Assembly: GCA_004193285.1 (NCBI GenBank)
Contig: SECP01000001.1
Coordinates: 372,001-436,000, forward strand
Direction: 5' to 3'
Source of the DNA: Myxococcales bacterium
GTDB lineage: Bacteria; Myxococcota_A; Polyangia; Polyangiales; Polyangiaceae
Length of the DNA stretch: 64,000 bases
Positions 35,279 through 44,472 of this stretch are shown one piece after another. The notes beneath the pieces are model-generated. The model saw only the letters and a list, made by a program, of their open reading frames with translations, did not search any database and was not told the origin of the DNA. Every line of letters starts with the position of its first letter. The stretch's first letter is position 1. Position numbers and translations under genes: made by a program.

Positions 35279-36049
35279 GTGTTAGCTCCGCCCCCCTTGG
35301 ACTCGCTCGACGCTCGGCTCTACGCGCTCACCCACCGGGGTAACCCAGGGGACGTCGCGCACTACGTGCAGGTGTGTCAGGGCGCGCGAAGCGTGCTCGA
35401 GCTGGGCTGCGGCTACGGTCGCCTGCTGAGCGCGCTCGCAGAGCCACGGCGCGCGCTGTGCGGGCTGGAGCTCGACGCCGCTTTTCTCCGACTCTGCAAG
35501 GAGACCGTGTCCGCCTTACCGGAGCGGCGCCGTCGCGGCGTTTCGCTCGTGCGCGCGGACATGCGAACCTTCCGCGTCGAGCAGCTCTACGAGCGCGTCA
35601 TCTTGCCGTACAACGCGCTGTACTGCTTGCTCACGGCCGCGGACGTTTCACGCTGCTTTCGGGCGGTGCGGCGGGCGCTGGCTCCCGGCGGCTCTTTCAC
35701 GTTCGACGTGTGGAACGCGGACGGGCTAGACGTGAGCCAGCTGCGCGAATCCCAAGCCGACGAGCCGCTCACGCGCGTCGACCACGCGGGCCGCTCCTGG
35801 AGCGTCTTCGAACGCTGCACGGTGCCGCGAGCTCGCGACCGACTGGACGTGACCTACACCTACGTTCCGGCGGGCTCCGGCCGTGCGCGCGAGCAGACGC
35901 TCCAGCAGCGCTACTATCGCTCGTCGGAGCTGCTCGGCCTGCTGGAGCGCGCGGGTTTCGACGTCGTCAGGAAGCTCGGCAGCTTCGGGGGAACGCGCTT
36001 TGGGGCTCGGTCAGCGCGCCTGGTCATCACCGCTGCGCCGCGCGACTGA
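35279..36049 (+). CDS. Class I SAM-dependent methyltransferase
   Basis: I place the start at the GTG at 35279, 23 nt after the zinc-ribbon gene, giving 256 residues; a longer frame upstream overlaps that gene. The SAM motif is VLELGCGYGRLLSAL near residue 41, with the acidic post-motif CGLELD, and VILPYNALYCLLT plus ALAPGGSFTFDVWN are typical of the Methyltransf_25 fold. The substrate is unknown. Confidence 0.85.
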   Translation: MLAPPPLDSLDARLYALTHRGNPGDVAHYVQVCQGARSVLELGCGYGRLLSALAEPRRALCGLELDAAFLRLCKETVSALPERRRRGVSLVRADMRTFRVEQLYERVILPYNALYCLLTAADVSRCFRAVRRALAPGGSFTFDVWNADGLDVSQLRESQADEPLTRVDHAGRSWSVFERCTVPRARDRLDVTYTYVPAGSGRAREQTLQQRYYRSSELLGLLERAGFDVVRKLGSFGGTRFGARSARLVITAAPRD

Positions 36050-36106
36050 CGCCTCGCTTCGCAATGAGCGTTCGCGGCGGCGCCCCGCAGCCGCTACAGT
36101 CGCGTC

Positions 36107-36766
36107 GTGAGCTTCGACCCCTCCAGCCGCTCGCGGCTCTCGTCCCACGACCTGCATCGCTTCGCGCAGGATTCGCTTTTTTGCCGCGTTGCGAGGGTGC
36201 TCTGTGAGGCCAACTGCGTGCCGCGCAAGGAGCTGTACGAGGCCTGGGAGGTGGCGCGACGAGCGCGACGACGCTTCCGCGGAGGTCGCGTGGTGGATCT
36301 CGCGTGCGGTCACGGCCTCGTCGCGCAGCTGATGCTGCTGCTGGACGACAAGTCGCCGTCCGCTCTCGCGGTCGATTCCAAGCTTCCTCCCAGCGCGTCC
36401 CGCGTGAACGAGTGCCTGTCCCAGGCTTGGCCGCGGCTGCGGGGGCGCGTCCAGCTGGTCGAAGCCGAGCTGGAATCCATCGCCCTCGACGCGGAGGACG
36501 TCATCGTGTCTTGCCACGCCTGCGGGTCCCTGACCGACCAGGTGCTGGGACGCGCGCTGCTCGTTCGTGCCAAGGTTGCGGTCCTGCCGTGCTGTCAGGC
36601 AACCGGCAAATCGGACCTGGGAGGGCTCGCGGGCTGGCTCGACCCCGCCCTCGCCATCGACGTGACGCGGGCGGCCAAGCTCCGCGCCGCCGGCTATTGG
36701 GTGCACACCCAAACCATCCCCGCGGAGATAACGCCCAAGAATCGCCTGCTTTTGGCTGGTCCCTAG
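36107..36766 (+). CDS. Methyltransferase-like protein (Methyltransf_32 type)
   Basis: The GTG at 36107 gives 219 residues. The SAM-binding motif is VVDLACGHGLVAQL near residue 63. A CHACGSLTDQ segment near residue 143 and VLPCCQA near residue 162 match a group that includes tRNA methyltransferase Trm13-like and GSTCD-like proteins. Cys/His in those segments may bind metal or be structural. The DbpA helicase gene follows after 31 nt, so an RNA substrate is a reasonable guess. Confidence 0.78.
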   Translation: MSFDPSSRSRLSSHDLHRFAQDSLFCRVARVLCEANCVPRKELYEAWEVARRARRRFRGGRVVDLACGHGLVAQLMLLLDDKSPSALAVDSKLPPSASRVNECLSQAWPRLRGRVQLVEAELESIALDAEDVIVSCHACGSLTDQVLGRALLVRAKVAVLPCCQATGKSDLGGLAGWLDPALAIDVTRAAKLRAAGYWVHTQTIPAEITPKNRLLLAGP

Positions 36767-36797
36767 CGCTGTCCGCCGCAGTGCTACGGTGCGCGCG

Positions 36798-38186
36798 ATG
36801 TCGTCCGACTTCTCTTCGCTCGCGCTCTCGCCCGCGCTCGTGGCCGTCACTCAGGAGCTGGGCTTCGAGACGCTCACTCCAATTCAGGCTCAGAGCATTC
36901 CGTTCTTGCTCGAGGGCAAAGATCTCGTGGGTCAGTCCAAGACCGGCAGCGGGAAGACCGCGGCGTTCTCGCTCCCCTTGCTGCAGAAGCTGGACTTGGC
37001 GTCGCGGGAGCTTCAAGGGCTGGTGCTGTGCCCCACCCGGGAGCTTGCAGCGCAGGTAGCGCGCGAGCTGCGCAAGCTAGGCCGAAACCTGAGCGGGCTC
37101 TCGGTAGTCGTGCTGGCCGGTGGTCAGGAGGTGCGCGAGCAGGCCCGCGCGCTGGAGCACGGCGCGCACCTGGCGGTGGGCACCCCGGGCAGGCTCGTGG
37201 ACCACCTGCAGCGTCGCAACCTGAAGGTTCACCGAGTCTCCACGGTGGTGCTGGATGAAGCGGATCGGATGCTGGACATGGGCTTTGGCGAGGACGTGGG
37301 CAAGGTGCTCAAAGCGCTGCCGGCGGCGCGGCAAACGGTCTTCTTCTCCGCGACCTATCCGGCCACGATCCGTGAGCTCAGCGCTAAATACCAGCGTGAG
37401 CCCGAGCGCGTCACCATCGCAGACGACACCGAGGGACCCCCCGCGACGAAGGAGCTGGTCGTTCACGTCGCGCCCGAGCAAAAGCTAGAGACACTGCGCT
37501 GGATCTTGCAGCAGTACCCCCACGACTCGGCGCTGATCTTCGCGAACCTCAAGGTGACGGTGGCCGAGCTGGCTAAGTCACTCGGCACGGGGCGCGCCAG
37601 CGTCGCGAGCCTCCACGGCGACCTCGAGCAGTACGATCGAGACCGTGAGCTTGCCAAGTTTCGCAACGGCAGCACGCGCATCCTCGTCGCCACGGACGTC
37701 GCCGCGCGCGGCATCGATATCGACAAGCTCGACCTCGTCGTCAACTACGACATGCCGACGCCGCCGGAAACGTACGTGCACCGCATCGGGCGCACGGGGC
37801 GCGCCGGCGAGGTTGGCCTCGCCGTGTCGCTCTGTACGCAGCCCGAAGCGCAGCGCCTGGAGGCCATCGAGCTCTACACCGGGAGCGCGCTAGTACCGGT
37901 CGAGCGCGGTAAGGCAGCGGCCCCCGCCCAGGCGCCCAAGCTCGAAGCGAAGATGGACACGCTGCGCCTTGCGGGCGGCCGCAAGGACAAGCTGCGCCCC
38001 GGCGACATCCTCGGCGCGCTCACCGGGGAAGCCGGTGGGCTCGCGGGGACGGACGTCGGTAAGATCGAGATCCACGAGAAATTCACGTACGTTGCGGTCG
38101 CCCGCACCGTCAGCAAGCGCGCGGTGGAGAGCCTCGCCGCCGGTCGCATCAAGGGCAAGCGCTTCAAGGTCGAGCTGGTGCGCTGA
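36798..38186 (+). CDS. dbpA: ATP-dependent RNA helicase DbpA
   Basis: The ATG at 36798 gives 462 residues. Helicase motifs are complete: Q motif with TPIQAQSIPFLL, GQSKTGSGKT (motif I), PTRELAAQ, TPGRL, DEAD in VVLDEADRMLD, SAT, RGIDI and HRIGRTGRAG. The C-terminal domain from about residue 385 (RLAGGRKDKLRPGDILGAL to KGKRFKVELV) is the DbpA RNA-binding domain that targets hairpin 92 of 23S rRNA. It acts late in 50S subunit assembly. It converges with the dihaem lipoprotein gene, 10 bp away. Confidence 0.95.
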   Translation: MSSDFSSLALSPALVAVTQELGFETLTPIQAQSIPFLLEGKDLVGQSKTGSGKTAAFSLPLLQKLDLASRELQGLVLCPTRELAAQVARELRKLGRNLSGLSVVVLAGGQEVREQARALEHGAHLAVGTPGRLVDHLQRRNLKVHRVSTVVLDEADRMLDMGFGEDVGKVLKALPAARQTVFFSATYPATIRELSAKYQREPERVTIADDTEGPPATKELVVHVAPEQKLETLRWILQQYPHDSALIFANLKVTVAELAKSLGTGRASVASLHGDLEQYDRDRELAKFRNGSTRILVATDVAARGIDIDKLDLVVNYDMPTPPETYVHRIGRTGRAGEVGLAVSLCTQPEAQRLEAIELYTGSALVPVERGKAAAPAQAPKLEAKMDTLRLAGGRKDKLRPGDILGALTGEAGGLAGTDVGKIEIHEKFTYVAVARTVSKRAVESLAAGRIKGKRFKVELVR

Positions 38187-38196
38187 CCGCGGTGAT

Positions 38197-39903
38197 TCAG
38201 CGAGCGCTCGCCAAAAAACGCGGCGGCGCTCGCCTCGCCTGCACGGCGACGGTCACGCCCGTCGGCTGCTCGTCGTCCGGCAGACTTTGGTGGACGTTCT
38301 TCGCCGGCACGATGGTGGCGTCACGACCTTGGGTGAAGCTCTGTTCCAGTACGATGCTGCGGTAAGCCTTGTCCAGTAAGAGGGCGCGCTCCGCGGTGGG
38401 CAGGAGCAACACCGCGACGTCCGTCTTCAGCTTCTGAACCATGTCTGGGCGAACGCGGCCCTGGGAGTCGAAGAACTTGCGCTCGAGCTCGTCGTTTTGT
38501 CGGAGCTCGTCTCCCGCGCCGTTTTGGGCCAAATAGTGGCTGTATTCGCCTTCGCCGTCCGCGCGCGTGGGCTCGCCGATGCCGTGCAGGTCGCCCGCGT
38601 ACCAGCCTCGGTGGCGCCGGTCCCCCGCGAGCTTCCGGCTGAACGAAAAGACGCTGTCGTCCGTGGCGCCGACGCCCGAATGGCAGCCGATGCACGCCGC
38701 GTGCTCTTCCAACGTTTGCGGACGGAGCGCGCCCTGCGCATCCTCGATGAAGGCTTGCAGGCGCCAGCCGGCGGCGTTGCTGATGCCATGCTCTGCGTCG
38801 CCGAGCATGACCCGCCGCTTGTTGGGCGACTCCGATTTTTCGCGCGCTTCGCGCATGGCTTGCGTTTCGAGGTAACCGAAGCTCAGCCACTTGGCCTTGC
38901 GCATGTAGCGGAGCTCCTTCATGCGCGCGGCGGGTACGACTTGGCCGTTTTGCACGTCCAGGTACCGGAGGGAGTGCAGTAGCTCCGTCCCCTCTGGAAA
39001 CAGGCCGGCCGCGAGCTGCGCTTGCAGCGGCTTGGCTTTGCCGGCGTACGTCATGCCGCCGCCGCCGGGAGCCCAGCGGTAGCGTACCAGCTTGGCTCGG
39101 GTGAGCTCATGGTTGCCGTCCAAGTCCGCGTCCAGCGCGCGCTCGTCCAGCTCGGGAATCGGTACATCGCGGCGTGCGATCAAGCTCTCCAAGATGGCGA
39201 GGTTCGCGACGTACGCGTCGCGGGAAGGCTTGCCGCTCGCATCGAGTCGGTAGACCTCCGGCAAGCGGATCATCGCGTCGCCGAAGGAGCCGTTGGTGGG
39301 CCAAAAGCCGCCCGGAACGGGGAAGTAGGTGTAAGCGCGCCAGCCGGTCTCTTTTCCGTCTGGGCTGCGGTCGAAGCCGTCCGCGTCGAAGTAGAAAGCG
39401 GCGTCCGGAACGAAGCCGGTCCACTTGCCGTCGTGATCCCGATCCCAAGCCGCGGGGAGGTCCGCCAGGCTCTGGGTGAGGCCGATGTAGTTGTCTCGAC
39501 GCACGTAGGACGTGATTTCGTCGTCCGATATTGCGGCTACCTGCGCGGTGCGATCCACGAACAGGTTCGTCCAGCGGTTTTCGAGCGCGGGGGGGCCAAA
39601 CTCGTAGCCGAGCTGCAGCGAGCCGTCTTTGATGTAGTTGGGCGGGGGAGTGTCCACGTGGCACGTGAAGCACGGGTTGTGCGTCCGCCCGTCGCTGCCT
39701 CGAGTCTTCGTGTAGCACTGCGGGGGGACGTACGGGGCGCCGCTGGGCAGGGCATCCCAAGCTGGGCCCACGGTGCCCGCGCTAGCCAACACACGCTCGG
39801 CGGGGCGAGCGACGTCGTGCAGGCGGGAAGGCTCCGGAGCCTTCTTGCAGCCGACGGCGAGGGCGAAGACCACCCAAGACGTGAGGAGGCTAGCGCGGTT
39901 CAC
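38197..39903 (-). CDS. Dihaem c-type cytochrome lipoprotein
   Basis: The 568-residue protein has a signal peptide with lipobox AVGC, then two haem c sites: CFTCH near residue 78 and CIGCH near residue 405. The intervening region is Trp/Tyr-rich without recognised domain; DRDHDGKW and DADLDGN look like calcium-binding loops. It should sit in the periplasm or on the outer membrane and transfer electrons. It is 14 nt downstream of the PhoX-like gene on the same strand, so the two are an operon. Confidence 0.8.
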   Translation of the reverse strand: MNRASLLTSWVVFALAVGCKKAPEPSRLHDVARPAERVLASAGTVGPAWDALPSGAPYVPPQCYTKTRGSDGRTHNPCFTCHVDTPPPNYIKDGSLQLGYEFGPPALENRWTNLFVDRTAQVAAISDDEITSYVRRDNYIGLTQSLADLPAAWDRDHDGKWTGFVPDAAFYFDADGFDRSPDGKETGWRAYTYFPVPGGFWPTNGSFGDAMIRLPEVYRLDASGKPSRDAYVANLAILESLIARRDVPIPELDERALDADLDGNHELTRAKLVRYRWAPGGGGMTYAGKAKPLQAQLAAGLFPEGTELLHSLRYLDVQNGQVVPAARMKELRYMRKAKWLSFGYLETQAMREAREKSESPNKRRVMLGDAEHGISNAAGWRLQAFIEDAQGALRPQTLEEHAACIGCHSGVGATDDSVFSFSRKLAGDRRHRGWYAGDLHGIGEPTRADGEGEYSHYLAQNGAGDELRQNDELERKFFDSQGRVRPDMVQKLKTDVAVLLLPTAERALLLDKAYRSIVLEQSFTQGRDATIVPAKNVHQSLPDDEQPTGVTVAVQARRAPPRFLASAR

Positions 39904-39917
39904 GGTAGTGCTTTCGT

Positions 39918-42023
39918 TTACTTGGTCAGTGCAGGGAAGGGGCCCATCACGCCGATGTAGCTGTCGGTGCCGGTCGCCTCCGCGTCGGCCTTGCGAGCGC
40001 TGTCGCTCTCACCGTACGGGTGTTGAACCGCAGCCACCAAGTAGCCATGACCGCCGAAGCTGGGTACCCAATAGGGCGAGGTGACTTCGGAGCCGTAGGG
40101 GGTGGTTAGCACCCGCGTCAGGCTCTTGGTGACGACGTTGTACGCCCACATCGCGTCGTTCTGGTGCCCGCTGCCGGTGTCCTCACCGATGATGAGCACG
40201 TCCGAGCCCGGGAGGTAGGTCACGTTGTCCGGCGCCGCGATGCCGGTGAGCAAGCACGAGTTGCCGACCGGCGCGCTACCGGAACGGTACGGAACGCCCG
40301 CGATCAGCTGGGACCAGTTCTTGGCCGCGTACTGCGTGACCTCGGTGCCTTCTTCGCTGAAGGAGCCCACGTCTAGTGAGAACACCGCGCCGCAGTTGTT
40401 CAGGGTTACGTTGATGTGGTCGGTGCCGGTCTGCGTCCCCATCGACGAAGCGATGTCCGAAAGCGCGATGTAGAGCTTGTTGTGATCGGGGTCGTAGGTC
40501 AGACCCTCCTCTTTGGTGAGCTCGGCGGTAGCTCCCTTGATCACGGAGTAACGACGCGTCTCCAAACGAGAGGCGGCCTTCTCCATGCCCGTCTTCACCT
40601 TGAGGCACTCCAGCTCCGTGTTGTCACCGTTGGCGCGCACGAGCGTGAAGCCGGCGGCGCAGGTGTTGTCGGCTGCGACCACGTCCGTCTCGAACATGTC
40701 CGCGAACTTGATGTGAGCGCCGTTGTTCGCGGGGTGGAGCAACGCCTTGATCTCGGCGTTGGTGGCGTGGCCGAGGCTGATCCAAGCGATGTCGCCGCGG
40801 AACGTGTCGGTCGGCGTGGTCTGGTAGACGCGCATGGCGTAGAGGTTGCCCGCGCTCAGGTCCCCGGCCGTGTCCGCCACGAACATGAAGAGGCCGCCGT
40901 TGGTGACGTCGTCGGTGAGGTACACCGTCTTCTGGTCCGGCATCACGTACGCCAGCTCCATGCCCATACGGCCCATCGCGTAGTGCTTGGTAGCGGTGGT
41001 GGCGCCGGCGCCGTCTACCGCAAGCTCGACCGCAAAGCCGTAAAAGTAGGCGGAGAACGTGTCCTGGAAGGTTTGAACGGTGTCGGTGTCCGGAATGCCG
41101 TCGACCGGGTTTGCGTCTACGAGGCCGAGGCCGAGGTAGCGCGCCATGTACTTCATCTCTTCCCAGCGCCCGTTCTTGCCGGTCTTGTTGGCGAGATCTT
41201 CCCAGGTCGTGAAGCTGTCGACGACGCGCGCGTTGACTTGCGACTCTTCGGCGGAGATGTGCGTGTTCCAGGGCGTGGTGGAGCCCGCGCACGAGCGGTA
41301 CAGGCCGTCGATCGCCGACAGGTCTGCGGCCTTGGTCGCGGTCGCGCTCAGCGCGCCAGCCGCGTCTTGCGCCAGCTTGGTGACGTACAGCTGAGCCGGG
41401 TAGTCTTCGTACGAGTGCACGAGGAACTTGCTGCTACCTACCTCGAGCAGAGAAGAATAGTCGTTCTGGTTGGAGACGAGAGGCACCCCGGCGTCGTCCT
41501 TGAGCACGCTGCCGTTCGCCGCGATGCGCGCGCCGGCGCAGGTCCCGGGGCTGGCGACGAGATCACAGGCCTTGTTCGGCCTGGACGGGTCCTGGTTGGA
41601 TCGGATGATCGTGTGGTAATCGATCGAAAGCTCCGAGCCGTTCAGGGTCGCGAGCTTGCTCGCGCGGACCGAGTGCTTCTCGAGGTTCGTGGTCGGGAAG
41701 CCGACATCCTGGAAAGAAAGCGACAGCGCGTCGCTGCTGGCGCCGCCGGAGCCGCTGCCGGCTTCGTTGCCGCCGCCGTCGTTGCCGGCCGATCCATTGC
41801 TACCAGGCTCGCCGTCGGTGCCGGGCTCACCGTCGGTGCCGGGGGCGCCGGGCTGGCCGTCGGTGCCGGGGGCGCCGGGGGCGCCGGGGGTGCCGGGCTC
41901 GCCTGGTTCGCCTTGCTCGCCTCGAGGACCCGCATCGCCTTTGGCGCCGTCGTCGCCGCTGCAGCCGGCGAACAAGATAGATACGGCGAACACACCAATC
42001 GTCACACGACGAAGTGAGATCAT
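39918..42023 (-). CDS. PhoX-type phosphatase lipoprotein with collagen-like stalk
   Basis: I take the ATG at 42023 (701 residues); a GTG 6 nt upstream (42029) is closer to the AGGAG and equally possible. The signal peptide ends in lipobox LFAGC (Cys21). Residues 26-82 are 19 uninterrupted Gly-X-Y triplets, followed by a Gly/Ser linker. The remaining 600 residues match the DUF839/PhoX family: EEMKYMARYLGLGLVDANP, YAMGRMGMELAYVMPDQKTVYLTDD, NGGLFMFVADTAGDL, then EGLTYDPDHNKLYIALSDI. PhoX enzymes are Ca/Fe phosphomonoesterases normally exported by Tat; this one uses a lipoprotein signal. The stalk may hold the enzyme away from the surface. Confidence 0.87.
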   Translation of the reverse strand: MISLRRVTIGVFAVSILFAGCSGDDGAKGDAGPRGEQGEPGEPGTPGAPGAPGTDGQPGAPGTDGEPGTDGEPGSNGSAGNDGGGNEAGSGSGGASSDALSLSFQDVGFPTTNLEKHSVRASKLATLNGSELSIDYHTIIRSNQDPSRPNKACDLVASPGTCAGARIAANGSVLKDDAGVPLVSNQNDYSSLLEVGSSKFLVHSYEDYPAQLYVTKLAQDAAGALSATATKAADLSAIDGLYRSCAGSTTPWNTHISAEESQVNARVVDSFTTWEDLANKTGKNGRWEEMKYMARYLGLGLVDANPVDGIPDTDTVQTFQDTFSAYFYGFAVELAVDGAGATTATKHYAMGRMGMELAYVMPDQKTVYLTDDVTNGGLFMFVADTAGDLSAGNLYAMRVYQTTPTDTFRGDIAWISLGHATNAEIKALLHPANNGAHIKFADMFETDVVAADNTCAAGFTLVRANGDNTELECLKVKTGMEKAASRLETRRYSVIKGATAELTKEEGLTYDPDHNKLYIALSDIASSMGTQTGTDHINVTLNNCGAVFSLDVGSFSEEGTEVTQYAAKNWSQLIAGVPYRSGSAPVGNSCLLTGIAAPDNVTYLPGSDVLIIGEDTGSGHQNDAMWAYNVVTKSLTRVLTTPYGSEVTSPYWVPSFGGHGYLVAAVQHPYGESDSARKADAEATGTDSYIGVMGPFPALTK
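41778..41948 (-). repeat. Collagen-like Gly-X-Y coding repeat
   Basis: Nineteen consecutive Gly-X-Y triplets within the PhoX-like gene, with internal near-identical units such as GCCGTCGGTGCCGGG on the plus strand. Such repeats can change length by slippage. Confidence 0.85.
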
Positions 42024-42319
42024 GAACACATCGCTCCTATGGGAATCGCTGCTAGGGGAGTCAGCGGTCGGGACGATGCGCGCGCTCGGTGACGTTTCGA
42101 AAGCGGACCCGCAACGAAATCACCCTGAGGAGTTTACGGGCTCGTGACCGTTTCGTTGCAGAATATGACTCGTCGACTCGTTCTTGGAGCACTCTAGCAA
42201 ACCGCCTCACGCCACGTTGACGGGGCTGCGGGCCCGTCGCAGACCGCGCGAGGATGGGGTCGCTCCGCTCTCCCGCTCGAAGCGGTGGACCCGCCGAGCA
42301 GCTCCGCGGCTGAGTCGGA

Positions 42320-44347
42320 CTACTGGCGCCACTGGACGATCTCGTCCAGCGAGAGGTAGCCCCAGGGCTCGGCGGATTCGTCCACCACGCGCAGCACGGC
42401 TTGCTTGTCGCGCAGGGCGGTGATGTCCCATTGCCGGCGGCTGAGTTGGTCACCGCGGCGGCCAGTGGTCGTGTACTTCACGGCGCCGTCCACGAGCAGC
42501 TCGACGCGCAGCTTCTGGGCGTCTTTTCCGCCGCCCATCCTGAACACGAGCAAATCACCCATCAATTCGAACGGCGCCGACTCCAGCGTTCCGGTGGCGG
42601 CGTTGCCGCGCGTGGCGTGAAAGGTGTTGATGAACCCGCCGTTCACTCCGATGAGCTCGCCCTGCCCTTTGAAGTGAGTACGAGTCGGCCAGGACTCGAA
42701 GGCGTCCCCCGTGGCGTGCCATCCCTCCGGGCGACCACGGTCGAAGTTGACCCGTGTGCTCGGCAGGAACGTCCCCGCGGTCAAGAGCGGGTCCTTCTGC
42801 CAGATGCCCTCGTACGTGTTCTCCGGAATGTCCGCGCGCAGGAAGTAGCCGTGGCGGTAAAGATCGCCAGGGATGACGTAGTCAGCCACGAACATGGGCT
42901 TCTTCTTCAGCGTCTCCGCGGCCGTCGCCATCTTTTCATGGCCGGCTTTGCCTTTGCCGAAGTTCTTTACCTGCCGCTGAGCGGTGGCAGGGTCGATGAT
43001 ACCGCACATGTCGATGACGCGAGCGGACGAGTAAAAGCCGGTGTGGCCGATGAGGCACGTCGCGACGGAGGCGCCTTCCGGCTTGTGCTCTCCCAGCCAG
43101 CGGAAGAGCTTGACCTGATTCGTGAGGTCCCGTCCCCAAGTGCGCACCTCTCCGACCACGGGTCCGCGCGTCAGCCCGCGCTGAAACACGACCCCAAGTA
43201 GCGCGAGCGCCGCCGCCAACAGCGCGTGGTGCAGCCTCCGGCCTTCCAGGCGATACCGCTGGCGCAGCGTGTCCAGCTGGCCAGACGCCTCCAGGCGCTG
43301 CCAAAACGCGGCCACTCCCACCGCGGACAGGAGCGCTAGCTGCGGGATCTCCGGCACGAAGAAGCGGTGGCCGGCGAAGAAATCGCCGCCCACGTACACC
43401 ACGTAAAAGGCGTGGAGTAGGTTGTAAACGAGCAGGGCGCGCACCACCGGGTGGGCGAGGCCCAGACTCGCGAGCAGCGCGAGCAGCGGCGCGTACGCAC
43501 GCTCGCTGACGAACCCGTGCAGGTAGCGCAGGCCGCGCGCCCAAGCATCGATGGGGCCGCCGAGCTTCACGTAGAACGTGTTCGGGAACAGGAGACCGTA
43601 GTAGCGATAACGAACGTAGAAGTAAGCGCCGTACGCCACCACCCAAATGCCGGCGGCGGTCAGCGTACCGAGAGCACGCTGAGCCGCGAGCGCGCGCTCC
43701 CCACGCCGCCAAGCCAGCGCCGCATCCAGCGCCTGATTGGCCAGGATCACCGCGCAAAACAAGCCCGCGTCCGGCCGGGTGAGGTGCGCGCAGAGGAGCG
43801 CAACCCCGAGCCCCCAGAAACGGCGCGGGGAGTCACTGCTGCACGCCCACAGTGCGAGCAGCATGAAAAGCGCCAGGAAGTGCACCTCCAGGCCCAGGAT
43901 CGCCCACACCGCGAACGAGTTGTCCACGAGGCAAAGCCCGACCGCGAGCCACTGCGCGGGGTGGGACTCGCCCAGCCAGCGGCGCGCCAGCGACCAGACG
44001 AGCAGCATGTTGGCGCCGGCGATGACGATATTGCACAGCGTCACTGCGCTCACGAAGTGGAACCCGAGCTTCGTCGAGAGCCAGTAGATGGGCGTCATGA
44101 AGATCACCCACAAAAAATTCGTGTAGCCCTCGACCCGTTCCCCCACGTTGAACACGAGGCCGTTGCCGAGCGCGAGCTGCTTCGCGTACTGCATGGACGT
44201 CATCGCGTCGTCGACGACGTTGCGGCGGTACAGCTGCATGTACCTCAGGCACAGGAGCGTTAGCCCGACGACGGGGAGCAAGATCCAACGTTCACTTTTT
44301 TGGGTGGCGCGAGCGGGCGCGGCCACCACCTCCTGGCTGGTCGTCAC
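42320..44347 (-). CDS. GT-C type membrane glycosyltransferase
   Basis: The 675-residue protein has about ten membrane segments in the first 430 residues. The first outer loop has RRNVVDDAMTSMQYAKQLALGNGLVFN with the acidic pair expected at a GT-C active site, followed by GERVEGYTNFLW. YVGGDFFAGHRFFVPEIP near residue 330 resembles the polyprenyl-phosphate arabinosyl/mannosyltransferase group. The last 230 residues are soluble and may form a carbohydrate-binding module. It would transfer sugar from a lipid carrier on the outer face of the inner membrane. The substrate is unknown. Confidence 0.82.
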   Translation of the reverse strand: MTTSQEVVAAPARATQKSERWILLPVVGLTLLCLRYMQLYRRNVVDDAMTSMQYAKQLALGNGLVFNVGERVEGYTNFLWVIFMTPIYWLSTKLGFHFVSAVTLCNIVIAGANMLLVWSLARRWLGESHPAQWLAVGLCLVDNSFAVWAILGLEVHFLALFMLLALWACSSDSPRRFWGLGVALLCAHLTRPDAGLFCAVILANQALDAALAWRRGERALAAQRALGTLTAAGIWVVAYGAYFYVRYRYYGLLFPNTFYVKLGGPIDAWARGLRYLHGFVSERAYAPLLALLASLGLAHPVVRALLVYNLLHAFYVVYVGGDFFAGHRFFVPEIPQLALLSAVGVAAFWQRLEASGQLDTLRQRYRLEGRRLHHALLAAALALLGVVFQRGLTRGPVVGEVRTWGRDLTNQVKLFRWLGEHKPEGASVATCLIGHTGFYSSARVIDMCGIIDPATAQRQVKNFGKGKAGHEKMATAAETLKKKPMFVADYVIPGDLYRHGYFLRADIPENTYEGIWQKDPLLTAGTFLPSTRVNFDRGRPEGWHATGDAFESWPTRTHFKGQGELIGVNGGFINTFHATRGNAATGTLESAPFELMGDLLVFRMGGGKDAQKLRVELLVDGAVKYTTTGRRGDQLSRRQWDITALRDKQAVLRVVDESAEPWGYLSLDEIVQWRQ

Positions 44348-44376
44348 GGTCGGCCGAGAGCAAACCGCATACCGGT

Positions 44377-44407
44377 CGTCAGTGCACGTCTTGCTCGACG
44401 TCAGTGC
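44377..44407. promoter_or_regulatory. Direct repeat CGTCAGTGC x2 upstream of the GT-C gene
   Basis: CGTCAGTGC occurs at 44377-44385 and 44399-44407, 22 bp apart (two helical turns), 30-60 nt before the glycosyltransferase start. This spacing suits a dimeric regulator or an activator beside the promoter. Confidence 0.4.
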
Positions 44408-44408
44408 T

Positions 44409-44435
44409 CAAATTGTGCGTGGTTGGCACAATTTG
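44409..44435. promoter_or_regulatory. Perfect 10-bp inverted repeat between two minus-strand genes
   Basis: CAAATTGTGC (44409-44418) and GCACAATTTG (44426-44435) are perfectly complementary with a 7-nt spacer, and AT-rich in GC-rich DNA. It lies after the stop of the Cys-rich lipoprotein gene and before the GT-C gene. It may be an operator or a terminator hairpin; there is no T-tract outside the stem. Confidence 0.5.
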
Positions 44436-44472
44436 GCGCAAGCAACGGCGCGCCTGTCAGAGTGGCCGCGGC

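Noticed and set aside
41778..41948. Repeats considered as a CRISPR-like array
   Set aside because: Repeats are short, in frame, without spacers, and encode Gly-X-Y triplets.
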